Origin: Petrolisthes cinctipes
Lineage: Eukaryota; Arthropoda; Malacostraca; Decapoda; Porcellanidae
Assembly (NCBI GenBank): GCA_033782935.1
Contig: JAWQEG010000726.1
Span: 659,001-723,000, forward strand
Length of the DNA: 64,000 nt
Direction of reading: 5' to 3'
The position numbers and the translations under genes were made by a program. The notes below the pieces were generated by a model. The model had not been told where the DNA came from and did not search any database. It saw only the letters and a program-made list of their open reading frames with translations. Below are positions 24,603 through 36,672 of the stretch, piece after piece (the stretch's first letter is position 1; every line of letters starts with the position of its first letter).

Positions 24603-25351
24603 ACAATTTTCTGCTTTGCATCGATTAAAATTCCTGTTGTTCATTAGGGTTTGTTCTATAACGGCAATATCCTCCTCCTAGAAATCAAAGATGATATAAT
24701 ATGAAGGCATGACTTAGTTTTATTCTCACTTTCTTCAAACTCTGGTGATTAATATAAAATAATGAAATGTGAATATCAACCATGCCATGCTGAATGCTGC
24801 TTACATAACTTATGACAACTGTAACTTAACTACAGTACTTTTATCACCAAGTATACAATGTCAGCTAAGTTTTCTGAACCACAGCAGATCAAGAAACATT
24901 CAATATCATCAGACTATAATATAATATTCATCTAACTGTACTTGATGTATATACTGTACAGTAAGCCACTTAGGAAGCAGCTGCTTAAGCCATCTTCCAG
25001 GTACAAAATATTAGATACATTTCTTTTGTGTTTTCAAAGCAGTCTTGTTTCATTACACCAGAAAAGGTTTACTGGATAACCAAGTTGCTGGCAGTTCTAA
25101 GTTTGAACCAGTATATAAGTTCATAATTTACAGTAGAAACAGGACTGCAACATAAGCCAAATTTAATGACTACTAAGCATGGAACAAGAAAACTTACATG
25201 TACACTGCAGATTACCCACTTCAGTCCAATATGTTACTGGTACTTGCAGGTCACTCTTTATATCTGGACATCAAGTTTTTAAGTCTGCTGTTCACAACAA
25301 CAATTATTAGCCAAATCTTTGAAGTACAGTAAACAAAAACATTCTCTGTCG

Positions 25352-25744
25352 TTACCTATGAGTCAACAAATGATGATTCATAATACTTTCATGTGGGCTC
25401 TGATATGAACAATATGTACAAGTGTAAGTTTTCAATGAAGTGTGAGTAAGTATATGGCGCTTAAGATTAGCCTTCTTACTGGCATGGAATGGGCAATGTG
25501 GACATGCATAGGGTTTCTCTCCTGTGTGTGTTCGAATATGGACTTTGAGATTCTCTTCCTGAATAGCTCTGAAAGAACAATAAGGACAGGGATAGGGCCT
25601 CTCCCCAGTATGAGTTCTAATATGCTTCCTGAGGTTGGTGGTAATACTGGTGCTGTAGGGACAAGACGGACACTGGTGTATCTTGCCTCCGCTGCTCACA
25701 CTCTTCCCGGCTCTTGGACTCCACTTTGTTCTCTCACCGCCTAC
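25352..25744 (-). CDS. lola-like: alternative terminal zinc-finger exon ZF7 (four fingers)
   Basis: The acceptor gatcctcaacag opens VGGERTKWSPRAGKS in phase 0, 130 codons. There are four fingers: I,T,N,K; Q,E,N,V; K,A,N,R; H,S,I,H. The fourth, joined by THTSLKTYT rather than TGEKP, has Met where the helix Leu is usual. Upstream gtgagtaagccgggcg is one of the clearest copies of the shared element. Confidence 0.85.
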   Translation of the reverse strand, partial: VGGERTKWSPRAGKSVSSGGKIHQCPSCPYSTSITTNLRKHIRTHTGERPYPCPYCSFRAIQEENLKVHIRTHTGEKPYACPHCPFHASKKANLKRHILTHTSLKTYTCTYCSYQSPHESIMNHHLLTHR

Positions 25745-28700
25745 CTGTTGAGGATCGCCCGGCTTACTCACACGGCTACACTCCATTTTCACTAGTCAAT
25801 TCTGTACACTTATCATATTCTTATCTCCATTCTCTCTCTCTCTCTATGGTCAATACTGTATAAATCACAGTTAAATGGCATATCCAGTGATGCATTAATA
25901 ATACAGTATATAATAACACATGTCTCATTGTTTCTTTTTTTAAATCTTAACTGTATTCTCAGAACACAAGTTATGTAACACTGTTTCCATTCACTTTACA
26001 AACTGATATTCTGGAAGTTCCTCTTAAATTCTGAACAACTTACTATATTTCTATTACTAGAAAGTTCTTGCAAATGAAAAGGTTACTAAATACTTTTAAA
26101 CACAGCATACTACTCATATTAGATATGAACATGCTCCTTGCAACTATCCACAAACTTTTTTAACAATTTCAATCACAGAAATTATACAAGGGTCTGAATG
26201 CTACGCTTTCCAAGTACCACCTGACTCGCCATAATATAAAAACCTGTCTAATCATCATTTCATTTTCACCATGTATGCACTTAAACAAACACACACACAC
26301 ACACACATCCATCTGATAAAACCTCACAAATACTGCTGCTCTATTAACCACAATATAGTCAGGTATACTGTATAACCTTAATTGCAATGACAGCTGTTTA
26401 TTATCTTCAGTACACTGTCCAACCTCATTCCCATTTCTTATTCTACTGTGAAAGGAACAACAAATTCATCAGGTTTACGCTTTTTGAAAGAGAAAACAGA
26501 AAATCCCTTCATTTTCATGTAAACTTGTCAATTGTAGGATTCTCAGTATCATTACAGCTGACATCAACACAACACCAATGATCTACAATTTTACTGTAGC
26601 TCTGCAAGGAATCTATTGTTTTTTTATAAAAATATCCCAATGAAACACTCACTATTAGAATAGAAATTATAGAAACGTATACTACTAAGCTAGACTCTAC
26701 GATATTGACCATGTAACCCACTAAGGAAAAAGGTGAACACTTCCCCTCCCCATGATAGGTCTTGTTGCAGCAGTGAGGACTGATCTCACCTCTACCACTA
26801 CCACTACATCAACCAGTGCTCATCATGTTTGTTATTAGTATCTCTTTTTGAACCCTTAAATACTCGATCTATTAACTTTTTATGTCTCACACCTAAGCCA
26901 TCCACTTTAAAGCTGGCTACAGTGTATGCACAGCATTACTCATTAACTGAAGTGGTTGCATTACATGGTAACTCCATAATGATAAGAATTATTAATGGTA
27001 AGTATTTCTAAGTACTGTACTTACGAGCAGTGATATAGAAATATGGTAATGTGAGTGGGGAAGTGCTTATTTGGACTGTGCAAAATTGATGGTATGACGG
27101 AAGTTGGAGGATATTCTGAGATAGAATTGTTCATCAAGAATTAAAACTGAACTGAGATATGGGCAATGAAAGAAGGAAAAATTACAAGAATACAAAGAGT
27201 GGAAATTTATAAGATGGCAAATGGTATTTCTGCAATAATACAGTGCCGTACTGTAGTGCAATAGAGCAAGAGAATTTTGAAGAAATGAAATGTGATGTGA
27301 TTGGGTGGAGGAAGAGAACTACAATGAGAAGGCATGACAACATGTGCAGAAAGGACAATGGTAGGAGGGAAGTGGAAATATATTCTATGTAAGCTAGTCC
27401 ATACAGGTCATGTAGTGTGTACTTTGGATAGCCTAAAAATTCTAAATCAGTGAACTGAAGAGGGGAAGACTTTTGAAGACATGGTATGGACAAATAGAAA
27501 AATATATTGATGAGTGGGTGGGAAAGGCTGGAGAAATGATTGAGAAGACAAAGTAGGTATGTAGGAGTGAAGTAACCTGAAGACTTATGTGTCATGACCA
27601 CCCAGATTTGAAGTGTCATGACTGATGGAATTGTCCACCAGTCAGTGGATACACACCATAGGTAGTGGCTGGATGATAGAACAAATGTCGGCCATGATAT
27701 ATTTCTTAACTGTATATCAAAGAGGAAAAAAAACAATACATAAAGAAATATAGTAATAAAGTTTCCATCTGGTGCAGCCATCTCCACATACTGTAATGTG
27801 TAATACTTCACCACCAGCAACTATAGAATGGGCAAACCATAAACATTCCAGGTAATATTAAGTACAATACTAATTGGGTCAAATTTAAACGGATATGTTC
27901 TTTACCCAATTACCAAGTCTTAATAAAACCTCACTTATTTCACATATGCAAATTTCCCAGCTTGCTGTCTAAGTAACCACTACACTCGAGTCATCACAAT
28001 CATCCCACTACAAACTAAATCACTCATTCAAAAATAGAGCTTGTTTTATGAAGGTATCACCATCCAAAAGCACATAGACAATGGTACAATATTGGGAAGA
28101 TTGAAATTGAGAAGACTGTGGTCAATAGATATACAGCATCTGGTATAGTACCTTCTGTAAGTAATGATAGGTCACTAATATATCCAAATCCCAATATCTA
28201 ATCCAATAATAAAATTGGATTAACACATTCATGACAAGACACAACCTTACACCTAAAGATCTTAGTACATTTTTATGGTGGCCACAATCTTAAGTTCATT
28301 CATATCAACCGTACATTTATTAAACAAGCATTCAGGGCTAGCCGACACCATGACAATTTGTGTAAACAATATATTTTTAACTATACAAAATCTTATCTGC
28401 CCTCAACACATATGGCAAAATGTCACTCAGAACATGTGGAAGGTCACTGTGATAAATGATTCTTCTGCACAGATAATATTAGTCTTCAGACAACTTTTCA
28501 TCATTAAAATTGAATGACGGTGAAATATGTTAAACTCCATCCTAACACAGCAACAGGTCTCTATGCTTCGTAGCTAATCATCTCATTGTTGGTGAGTTAT
28601 CAGCACTTCTAATATGGATAGAGGGTTGTGAGGATACACATACCAACCTTCCTATCATAAGTTAAACACATCTTTTCAGTAGTTTTCTTTGATCACACCC

Positions 28701-28932
28701 AGCACTATACTTTCTGAAGTACTGTAGTGTACACACCCTACAGACATTCTGACTGGGATTTCTTCATACATGTATTAAAGAGATAAGGTACTGGGAATAT
28801 GAGTGTGGTAAAAATATATTAATACTTCACTACAGTACGATTTAGTTTTCTAAGCCACTTTAAGATACGAGTACAACAATATTTAAAGCATAAACTTAAC
28901 TAACAGCAAATCCTTAAATACAAAAAGTGCTC
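25745..28932 (-). other. intron between ZF6 and ZF7
   Basis: AT-rich, with short (CT)n at about 25834 and (CA)n at about 26288-26307. The stretch 27050-27700 is purine-rich on the plus strand and may be an old repeat, but no motif could be read with confidence. Confidence 0.4.
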
Positions 28933-29307
28933 TTACAGGCTATCCTGTATGTTTTCCTCAATTTTAAAAGTTTCAGGAAACTGAGTTCGATGAACGGACA
29001 TGTGGGCAGTCAAGTTGCCTTTAGTGGCTGACCGATATCCACAGTAACAACATGCATAAGGTTTCTCTCCAGTGTGCTTCCGTATATGTATTCTCAGGCT
29101 TCCTTTTTGAGTTGTATTGAAGGAACAATAACTACACTGGAATGGTCTCTCGCCAGTGTGAGTACGCAGGTGATTCTTGAGATTAGTAGTGACATTAGTA
29201 GAATAGTTACAGAAGGTGCATTGGTGCATCTTTCTGGTTGTGTTGCCCTTTCCCACTCCTTTGCCTCGACTCTCCCAGTGCGAAGATCCTTCACTGTTCA
29301 GCCCCAC
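28933..29307 (-). CDS. lola-like: alternative terminal zinc-finger exon ZF6 (three fingers)
   Basis: The acceptor catcccctacag opens VGLNSEGSSHWES in phase 0, 124 codons. The helices are V,T,N,N; Q,G,S,I; T,G,N,A. The C-terminal tail carries FKIEEN, a psi-K-x-E match (possible SUMO site, inference). The shared intronic word ctagtaag lies upstream. Confidence 0.85.
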   Translation of the reverse strand: MGLNSEGSSHWESRGKGVGKGNTTRKMHQCTFCNYSTNVTTNLKNHLRTHTGERPFQCSYCSFNTTQKGSLRIHIRKHTGEKPYACCYCGYRSATKGNLTAHMSVHRTQFPETFKIEENIQDSL

Positions 29308-30508
29308 CTGTAGGGGATGGCTCTCTTACTAGTAGTAATTATATGCATAAACATATTTCACCTTTAGGCATTTCCTCTTCGTCATATGGAATCAACAGAA
29401 ATGTGTCATCTTCCTCAAAAGTTAAATTTAAACAAGTAATTTAATGAAAATAGGTGAATACAGTAGCTGATGTCTCAAGAAGTTGTGCCAAATGCTAGGT
29501 AATAAGACTGACTGTCAAAATGTACCTTAAAACATAATTTTCACTCAACCTAACTGAAGTACACTATCATTTGTGACTCCTACATTAACAAAGTTTAAAA
29601 ATGTACAATAATTTTTCTGTCTCCAGGAATATTTATGAATTCAAATTCTACAATCATAAGGCAACAAAATTTATACTTTCAGTTGCAACAAACAGGAGGC
29701 TTAAAAAACTGCATTCATTACATGCTTTAGTTACTTTAACAATACTAGTGTCTATAAATAAAAATACTGTAGTTACTGTATATTTATGTATGAACTAATG
29801 TGATTACTAGATTTTTTCACAACTTTTTCAAAATCACCCACTACTGTATGTATTATGCTTCTCCTTTCAACTTCACCATCATACAGTATACTGCACCATT
29901 GATACACACTGTGGCTTTTACACAGACATTTTATAAGGCTTGATACTAGCTGGGTACTTCCATCTTACTCTTACAGGATAATAAAATCCACTTCCAACAA
30001 CACAAACCTTGACAAGATTGCTAAAATAAGGGTGTTGATTTCCACTCAAAAATAAAGCAAAATATTTATCAGTAAAATAGTAAAAATGCATTCTTTCAAG
30101 TAAGGTAATCAAGAGGCAAGTAGCCCACTGAGGTTATCTATAATCTGATCAGGGAATATTGCATCACATGTATTCAACCATCGCAAATACATATAGACAA
30201 GCATTCTTGCAGCCTTAATCAACACAACTTTGCTAATCTCTCTTTTCTGTACAATACAGTACTTCCCAACAACCCACCCCAGCTCAGACATGGTCTCCAT
30301 CTAACACTACTTTTAAGATTATTAAAGCTCAATGCTCCCTCTCATCCTTTCATATTCAATTCAAATACTATACTATAAATCTCTACAGTATATACTATAC
30401 AATTTTCTTATATTAATATATACATGATATAATACAGTACTGTACATACTGTATGATACTTTCTGTCAGACAACATTGCAGTGGTGTGCACCTTGATAAT
30501 TAATTTAA
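29308..30508 (-). other. intron between ZF5 and ZF6
   Basis: AT-rich, nothing recognised. Confidence 0.5.
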
Positions 30509-30853
30509 TTAAGATGGATGAGTCTCACTTTGACTACCATGATATAAATAAATGTGCCTTTGAAGATTTCCTTTCTGAGCAGAAGAGTAAGGACAGTGAT
30601 AACAGGTATACGGTTTCTCCCCAGTATGTATTCGCATGTGTTTCTTAACATTTTCTTTCTGAGTAGTGCGGTAAGAGCAATAAGGACAAGAGTATGGCTT
30701 CTCCCCAGTATGCACACGAGCATGTCTCTTGAGATTAGAGGGAGCAAGGGTGGAGTATGGGCAGTAAGGGCACTGATGAATCTTGCTATTCAGGTTGAAA
30801 CTGGACACAATTCTAACGCCTTCACTCCAGTCATCCTCATCCTTCGCACCTAC
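30509..30853 (-). CDS. lola-like: alternative terminal zinc-finger exon ZF5 (three fingers)
   Basis: The acceptor catcctcaacag opens VGAKDEDDWSEG in phase 0, 114 codons. The fingers have -1/2/3/6 = A,S,N,R; Q,E,N,K; Q,G,N,R. The last ends HIYLYH, followed by a short polar tail. Upstream gttagtaaatgagcc matches the shared acceptor element. The in-frame ATG six codons before the acceptor is intronic, not a start. Confidence 0.85.
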   Translation of the reverse strand, partial: VGAKDEDDWSEGVRIVSSFNLNSKIHQCPYCPYSTLAPSNLKRHARVHTGEKPYSCPYCSYRTTQKENVKKHMRIHTGEKPYTCYHCPYSSAQKGNLQRHIYLYHGSQSETHPS

Positions 30854-33141
30854 CTGTTGAGGATGGCTCATTTACTAACAAAGCTTGGAAAACCCAACTT
30901 AGAGAAAAATCCCTCTCTTTTTGTACACAAAATTTTACTAACGGTTTGATATTGAATGCTAAATACCGTGAATTATGTACAGTATCTACGTATCAATATA
31001 CAGTACTTTGTCATCATCCCAAATGTGGTGACCGTGAAGCAACAAACTCCAAACTAACCAGATGTACTCCAACATTCAATCTTTCCATTTCATACCCCTT
31101 TCCTTCTTATTTCTCCTAACTCCATTCCTGTACTTCTTTCTATTTGCCCCTCTCACTAATCACCAGACTCTCACACTTTCTAATCCCCTCAAACTCCATT
31201 CACTGCATGAAGACAGATCACGTTGAGTTGTTGCTCCAGACACTCTTCAATATACCTACCTCTACACCACATTATGTTCATTTGTGTGATTACACATAGT
31301 CCTCTACAAGTATCTACATTTTACAGCTCTTCTTCCAGAATTGTGTCCCACCCACAATGCCACCGTTCACTCCTATACGTCAAAGTTGGGAATACACCAG
31401 TATCATGCTGCAACTTTTCTGTGCATATGAAAACCACTCTGTATTACATTTTATACATTCCTAAATTTCAATTTCATTGACCATGATTCATGGATTCCAA
31501 TTCAGTAATAACATTTTGAAAATAACTTGTACTCACTACAATGCAGTCGTATCCTTCATGTGCTGCAAAACCACCAGATTTTCCAAAACTAGTACTCCTC
31601 AGCCCAGGACAATTATATTGTGAAAGGTACATCACAGCCCAAACCACTACTAGGTGAAATCTGCAGCCAGTTAGTGTCCATTAGGCACCCAGGTTCAGCC
31701 AATCTGAACATGCACTTTAGTCAAGTGATGCTTGGTTACTCTGAAGTGCAGTCCTTCACCCTTAGTTGCTGTCCCATGTGAGAATTTGTTCATGTTGACT
31801 GGGTTATGGTAATATTACAGAAGACGAGGACTGAAGGCAAGAAGCCTTATTATGAAATAAAAATGTGACGTTCCAAATCATGTCCAATTTCGTTCTAGAT
31901 ACCTAGATCCACTTTTGCATTTGAAAAAGCATAAGGGGCAAAAAAGGAAAGATGGATGAAGGTAGTGTATTCCAATCCTAAAATTACCAGTTGTGTTACT
32001 GTATAAGAAAGTTTGAGAGTACCGTTTAACTACTGCATTTGGGGTGGCACAGATACCATGTAGTTTGGCAAGTGTTGCATATTCTAAGGGGAAGAAGCAT
32101 ATATTTATAGTTCAAAAATGCTATGTCCAGTATACTGTAACATCAATAGAAGAGAGTACAGTAATGCTACTTTGTGGCAAAGAGAAAGAGGCTGTAGTGA
32201 ATCAGTCGTTCAAGATAGTATATCATGACCAACCTATTATGGTAATAGTGTTAAGCATCATGTCGAGGAGGAAGTCTTTGGCCAACCCAAATAAGTGAAA
32301 GCTAATGTCTCATTATTAGCTCCTCTATTGCATTATATGTCTCTGTGCTAACAAAGGAGAAATCGAGATAGAGCAAGAGAGATGGATATGCCGAGAAGTG
32401 AGCATAGCTTCTGAATCAGTATACTGTATTGTGTATGAATCCTTGTGAGATTTCTTCCTAACTTATGTACAGGGTATGTCACCTTAAGGTGAAACTGTAT
32501 GATGAAAATTACTACCAAAAACAATTGAAACAAACCTGGATAACTTCAGTTCATATTTTGTTGCTACCTGTATTACAATAATGATACTGTACCTCCAAAA
32601 CTAATATTACTTCTCACCACCAAGTGTAACACAAATAATTTCAATAGCTTGTTACTGAGCAGTCTGGATTCAATCACTCCAGAAGTGTATTACTGTAAGA
32701 GTATAGGAATAACTTCCTAAACAAATGTTGCTGTAAAGCTGGTTGATTTTGCAACAGTAGCAATAGGAATGAAAAAGTGCCACTCTTCCTGTCCCAGTAA
32801 TTCAGAACAATTCAATGCTATTATTCTACTACCCGACAACTTAACATCATTTTATCCAAAATATATTTAACCTCCTTGCACCAAATTAATACCTTTATAT
32901 CTGTCAACAATCCAACATAGGTTCTTATTGGGTTCTATCTTAAGAGTACTATAAGTTAAAAGAAAAACTATATGATTTACCAATTTATTAATTACAATTA
33001 CATTTTCTTCCCTACAAGTGCATTACTAACTTTCAATGGAATAATGGCTACTCAAACATAAAAAGTTAAGTTTTTGAAACCTTAAAAATAGCTAGCCACA
33101 AATCTTACTTAATCTCATACAGCAAAAATAAAATCATTTTA
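30854..33141 (-). other. intron between ZF4 and ZF5
   Basis: AT-rich. A 84-codon GTG-started frame on the plus strand (32044-32298) has no recognisable motif and I do not call it a gene. Confidence 0.45.
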
Positions 33142-33477
33142 TCATGTGCTTCCACATGTGTGCTTCCACATGTGTGCATCCAAGCCTCCTTTGTTTGAAG
33201 ATCGATATGGACACTTGGGGCATGCATAAGGCTTTTCGCCAGTGTGAGTGCGCATGTGTGTCTTTAAGTTGGTTCTTTGATTGGCACGGTATGGGCAGTG
33301 TGGGCATGAAAATGGTTTTTCGCCCGTGTGGATGCGCATGTGGTTGATGAGATTTGTGGTGATGGAAGTGTTGTAGGGACAGTATGGACATAGATGTGCC
33401 TTACTGGAGGTGGTGGGCCCCTTCCATCCTCCTCCAGTTGCTCCTCCAGCACTGTGACCAGCTCTCTCCAGTCCCAC
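33142..33477 (-). CDS. lola-like: alternative terminal zinc-finger exon ZF4 (three fingers)
   Basis: The acceptor gtccccaacag opens VGLERAGHSAGG in phase 0, 111 codons to the stop. There are three C2H2 fingers joined by TGEKP linkers; helix residues -1/2/3/6 are I,T,N,N; Q,T,N,T; N,G,G,A. Joined to the shared 333 residues it gives a 444-residue protein. The intron just upstream carries gagtaag and the C-rich acceptor common to this set. A possible poly(A) signal (aataaa on the minus strand) lies near 32985. Confidence 0.85.
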   Translation of the reverse strand: MGLERAGHSAGGATGGGWKGPTTSSKAHLCPYCPYNTSITTNLINHMRIHTGEKPFSCPHCPYRANQRTNLKTHMRTHTGEKPYACPKCPYRSSNKGGLDAHMWKHTCGST

Positions 33478-33503
33478 CTGTTGGGGACGCCCGACTTACT
33501 CAG
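33478..33503 (-). promoter_or_regulatory. shared 3' splice-site element (best example)
   Basis: On the minus strand: gagtaag, then tcgggcgtccccaacag directly before the ZF4 exon. The same layout, an (T/A)AGTAAG-like word 15-30 bases upstream of a C-rich, T-poor acceptor ending ACAG, recurs before the other left-hand zinc-finger exons. The AGTAAG word could hold the branch point or imitate a 5' splice site. A role in exon choice is inference. Confidence 0.55.
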
Positions 33504-35035
33504 AGTCACACAAAAAACGCTTTCTTAGCTTTTGGAAAGCCACAATAGAACTGTGACAAACCTTTAAGTGTAGCTCCCAGGAAAAGGAAAGGTAGAGCTC
33601 CAAGCTTTTGAGCCTGAATCAAGACCTGTTCAGATAAAGTGACAAGATCTTAAAACATAATAACAAAGCTTGAAACTACATTATGTTTATTTTCCTGTGA
33701 GCTTCACATATTATCTTCCTTAGCCTATTAAACAGAAAAAATTGGAACACTGACCAAACACTGTTGCTGTATGCCATTTTAGATCTAGGAATCACAGCAT
33801 GTTCACATTATTTTATAATACACAGGTATCTTGAAAACACAATTAACATTCCACAACAATAATTATTACTGCTGGAATGGACCTAAAATGGCAATGAGCA
33901 TGACTTGTTTAAATTTTGCAACAACAGGAAGTTTCTGTGCAATCATTATAATTCACTTTCAATTACAGCACTGTATTCTATGAAACTGACCATCTAAAAC
34001 AATCCTATTAGTACTGTAATGGGTTACTGTAATGATCAACTGAAAATCATAATAATTCCAAAAAATAAATAATAACGCAGTAACTCCTCCATACAAAATA
34101 ATTCCTTAACACCAAATCTAACTAGACTACTGAAGTATTGAAACACTTCAGGCCACAAAATTCAAAGAAATTTCCTTAACCACAGCAATACAAAACCTGC
34201 CCCTTACATACATGTTACAAAACAGTAATTGCGAACAAACTATAATCATACTTAAAGAAACTCAACAGTACAACGAACAGAATTGCAAAATCAGTAACAT
34301 AGGAAATATAATAAATTAATAAATATAGTTATCTACACTGGTGTAAGCAAGTGATAATCATAGTATACAGGATTAAGTATAGAAGTCACTAAGTTTAACA
34401 TTTAAGCTTCATTTGTCATATCAGAAGCAATACCCCAACCATAAAGCAAACACCTGTGCAGAAGTCCTTTATATTACAATGTATATTATAAAGAGCAATA
34501 TGCAAAGCACTAGGCCAACAGCATAAACATATATACTGTAACTAACTTATAACTACACCAGTCTACTACTGTACAATATCCAGATGCAAGTCTACTACTA
34601 TTAATGTTGCCTTCCTCTTTCAAGACTATACATTAGCCTTTTAATAACTCTTAGGTACTTAGGTATTTGTAATATTAAGATCTGATCAAGATTCTCCAAT
34701 CCATTTTAATTCCTCCTCAAGTTTCTACCATATCGACATCAACCACACGTTATGTTCAATTTACAAAAGTGTGATGAAACGCCTTATACCTCCACTACTT
34801 GTCAAATCTTCTTCAACCTCATGATAAGCTCTTCAAGACTTTTTATCACAGATAAATTAAAAAGCCAAGTTTTGCCAGAGGCTGAAAAAAGAGCAAATAT
34901 TCAAAAACCATCCGATGGACAAAGTTTCAACTCTACTCTCATACAACATTAATGGCCATGGATGGCTTGCAAATCTGTGCAAATGAAGAAAATTAGTCAT
35001 CTCTGATATTCATGGATATTTAACTTGTATGCTTA
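33478..35035 (-). other. intron/3' region downstream of the protease exon
   Basis: AT-rich, with no exon or element recognised. It presumably contains the protease 3' UTR. No poly(A) tail or target duplication that would mark a recent retrocopy is seen just after the stop. Confidence 0.5.
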
Positions 35036-36532
35036 TTAAAGAAGATTTGCTTTGACAATTTCATACACCATCTTGCGCCTAAAGTATGGCATGTGCTGCT
35101 GGTCAAAGGTTATGGGACCATCACGCGACAAGTACTCAGCAAACATACATGCAAACATTCCACAATCTGAGCCATTCATCTGCTGGGGGATATCTTTTAC
35201 ATTCTCAACTGTCCATCCACTCATGTCAAGAGGGGATGACTTCTTATCCTGGTGCTCCTCCTTCATGTAATTGTACAATGCTTCCAAACACTTGTTATGG
35301 TCTGCCAGCATGGAGTCATAGTAACGAACACACTTGTTTCGAAGGTCGATGGTTGCCATACACCAATGTACCCCCAGATGGATTGGTATCAGTAACAAGT
35401 CATGACTGAAGAGATCCACTTTCCTTGTCCATCTTCGAACACTTGAAAACCCTGTCTTTACCAATTTTGGATAGAAAAATGTATTGAAGGCATATACATT
35501 AGGGAAATTGTCATTCTTTCCTCTTTCCATTAACAAATTCATGTAGAAATTAACCACCTCATCATTCAGCCAATTCAATCCAGCCAGTGTTGAAATGTCA
35601 TGTCGAGTTATCTGAGTATTAAATTTACTGACGAGAACTTCATTAGGTGAGCCTTTCTTAAAAGCATTATCAATAACATCTTCCATTTCTTGTGTCAACT
35701 GAACCAGCTCTTCCTCTTCATATTCTTCCTCATCCTCAGGTTGCCCAGGGTAAGTCAAGTCAAGATGTTTCATCCTAAGGGACATGCGCTGGTCTAGTGA
35801 TGCTTGTGATTTCTTTCTTTTCTCCTCCAACAGTCTTTGAGTTTCAGCCAATAGCGCACCATCACAGTCACTTGACTTGGCTTTCACCTCATATTTTTCA
35901 CGCAGTGATTTAAGCCACTCCAGGCTGTATATGGGAGACCCCTGTAGCCGTTCTTCCAACGAGTTTTTCAAGGATGATTGCTCCTCATGGGCATTACTTT
36001 CACTTTCTGGCTTTCGGTTTTCTTTACAAGGACCATCTGAGTCAAGTTTCACAGGAGGCTTTGGGATGTTAAATACAGGAGTACTTCCATCCATACTGTT
36101 AGTGTCAGATGTTTCTGGTGCCAGTGACATCTCCATCTGTTGTCTCTTCTCCTGTGTCCAAGAACTGCTGCAGCGTGAGCGAGATATCATTCCCAGTGGT
36201 CCAATGTTACGACTGTTCCATGAGGAGGACCCTCTGGAGGACTTCCCATACATCCCTGAACTGGATGGTAATGCTGATGTGTCTGTGAACTGCCGCAAAA
36301 GTTGTTCATACCACATTTTGTCCTGGTAGCGGAAACTTGCTTTAGTAGTGAATTTATCCCTGCCATAAAAAAAATTCTTTGGTTTTTTCTTGCGGATGCG
36401 AAAGGGGAAGCTCCTGGATGTGTTTGGGATGAAGCCAGCCTCATTACTGATACAGACTTTCTGTTGTGCCATCAAACTCTTAGACCACTTAGCATCTCTG
36501 GAGCTCTTTCTTGCAGCAGTTTTTGTTGTGGC
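35036..36532 (-). CDS. SENP1-like: SENP1/2-type SUMO protease (Ulp1 family), single large exon
   Basis: The frame is open from an acceptor (ttactttttgacag) at 36533 to TAA: 498 codons, phase 0, with an in-frame TGA just upstream. An internal ATG (codon 21, MAQQKVC) could start it alone. The C-terminal part (about residues 280-498) is a complete C48 cysteine-protease domain: WLNDEVVNFYMNLL; His389 in GVHWC; Asp406 in YYDSM; Gln451 and Cys457 in PQQMNGSDCGMF. The spacings match SENP1. Such enzymes mature SUMO and remove it from nuclear proteins. The N-terminal half is basic, then Ser-rich with an EEEYEEEEL stretch. It lies amid the zinc-finger terminal exons on the same strand. It could be a nested gene, an old retrocopy, or a terminal exon of the BTB gene. 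Confidence 0.9.
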   Translation of the reverse strand, partial: ATTKTAARKSSRDAKWSKSLMAQQKVCISNEAGFIPNTSRSFPFRIRKKKPKNFFYGRDKFTTKASFRYQDKMWYEQLLRQFTDTSALPSSSGMYGKSSRGSSSWNSRNIGPLGMISRSRCSSSWTQEKRQQMEMSLAPETSDTNSMDGSTPVFNIPKPPVKLDSDGPCKENRKPESESNAHEEQSSLKNSLEERLQGSPIYSLEWLKSLREKYEVKAKSSDCDGALLAETQRLLEEKRKKSQASLDQRMSLRMKHLDLTYPGQPEDEEEYEEEELVQLTQEMEDVIDNAFKKGSPNEVLVSKFNTQITRHDISTLAGLNWLNDEVVNFYMNLLMERGKNDNFPNVYAFNTFFYPKLVKTGFSSVRRWTRKVDLFSHDLLLIPIHLGVHWCMATIDLRNKCVRYYDSMLADHNKCLEALYNYMKEEHQDKKSSPLDMSGWTVENVKDIPQQMNGSDCGMFACMFAEYLSRDGPITFDQQHMPYFRRKMVYEIVKANLL

Positions 36533-36644
36533 CTGTCAAAAAGTAATCACATTATTCCACCCATGTAAAACGATCAGGGTATGACTGTATTAGTGTCAAT
36601 CATCTGCCTCCCCTTTGTCATAGAACATCATAAGGACCCCATTA

Positions 36645-36672
36645 CCCTTAAAAAAAAAAAAAAAAAAAAAAG
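36645..36672. repeat. poly(A) tract
   Basis: A run of A on the plus strand about 110 bases to the right of the SUMO protease exon, that is upstream of it on its own strand. It is not a retrocopy tail of that exon, because it lies at the wrong end. Confidence 0.8.

Noticed and set aside
27182..27820. 212-codon minus-strand frame
   Set aside because: Leu/Ser/Tyr-rich translation of purine-rich opposite strand; no domain, no splice context matching the locus.
32044..32298. 84-codon plus-strand frame starting GTG
   Set aside because: Looks somewhat protein-like but has a non-ATG start, no motif, and no splice or poly(A) signals I could pair with it.
36645..36672. Poly(A) tract as evidence that the protease exon is a recent retrocopy
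   Set aside because: It lies upstream of the exon on its own strand, not after the stop, and the exon opens at a splice acceptor.
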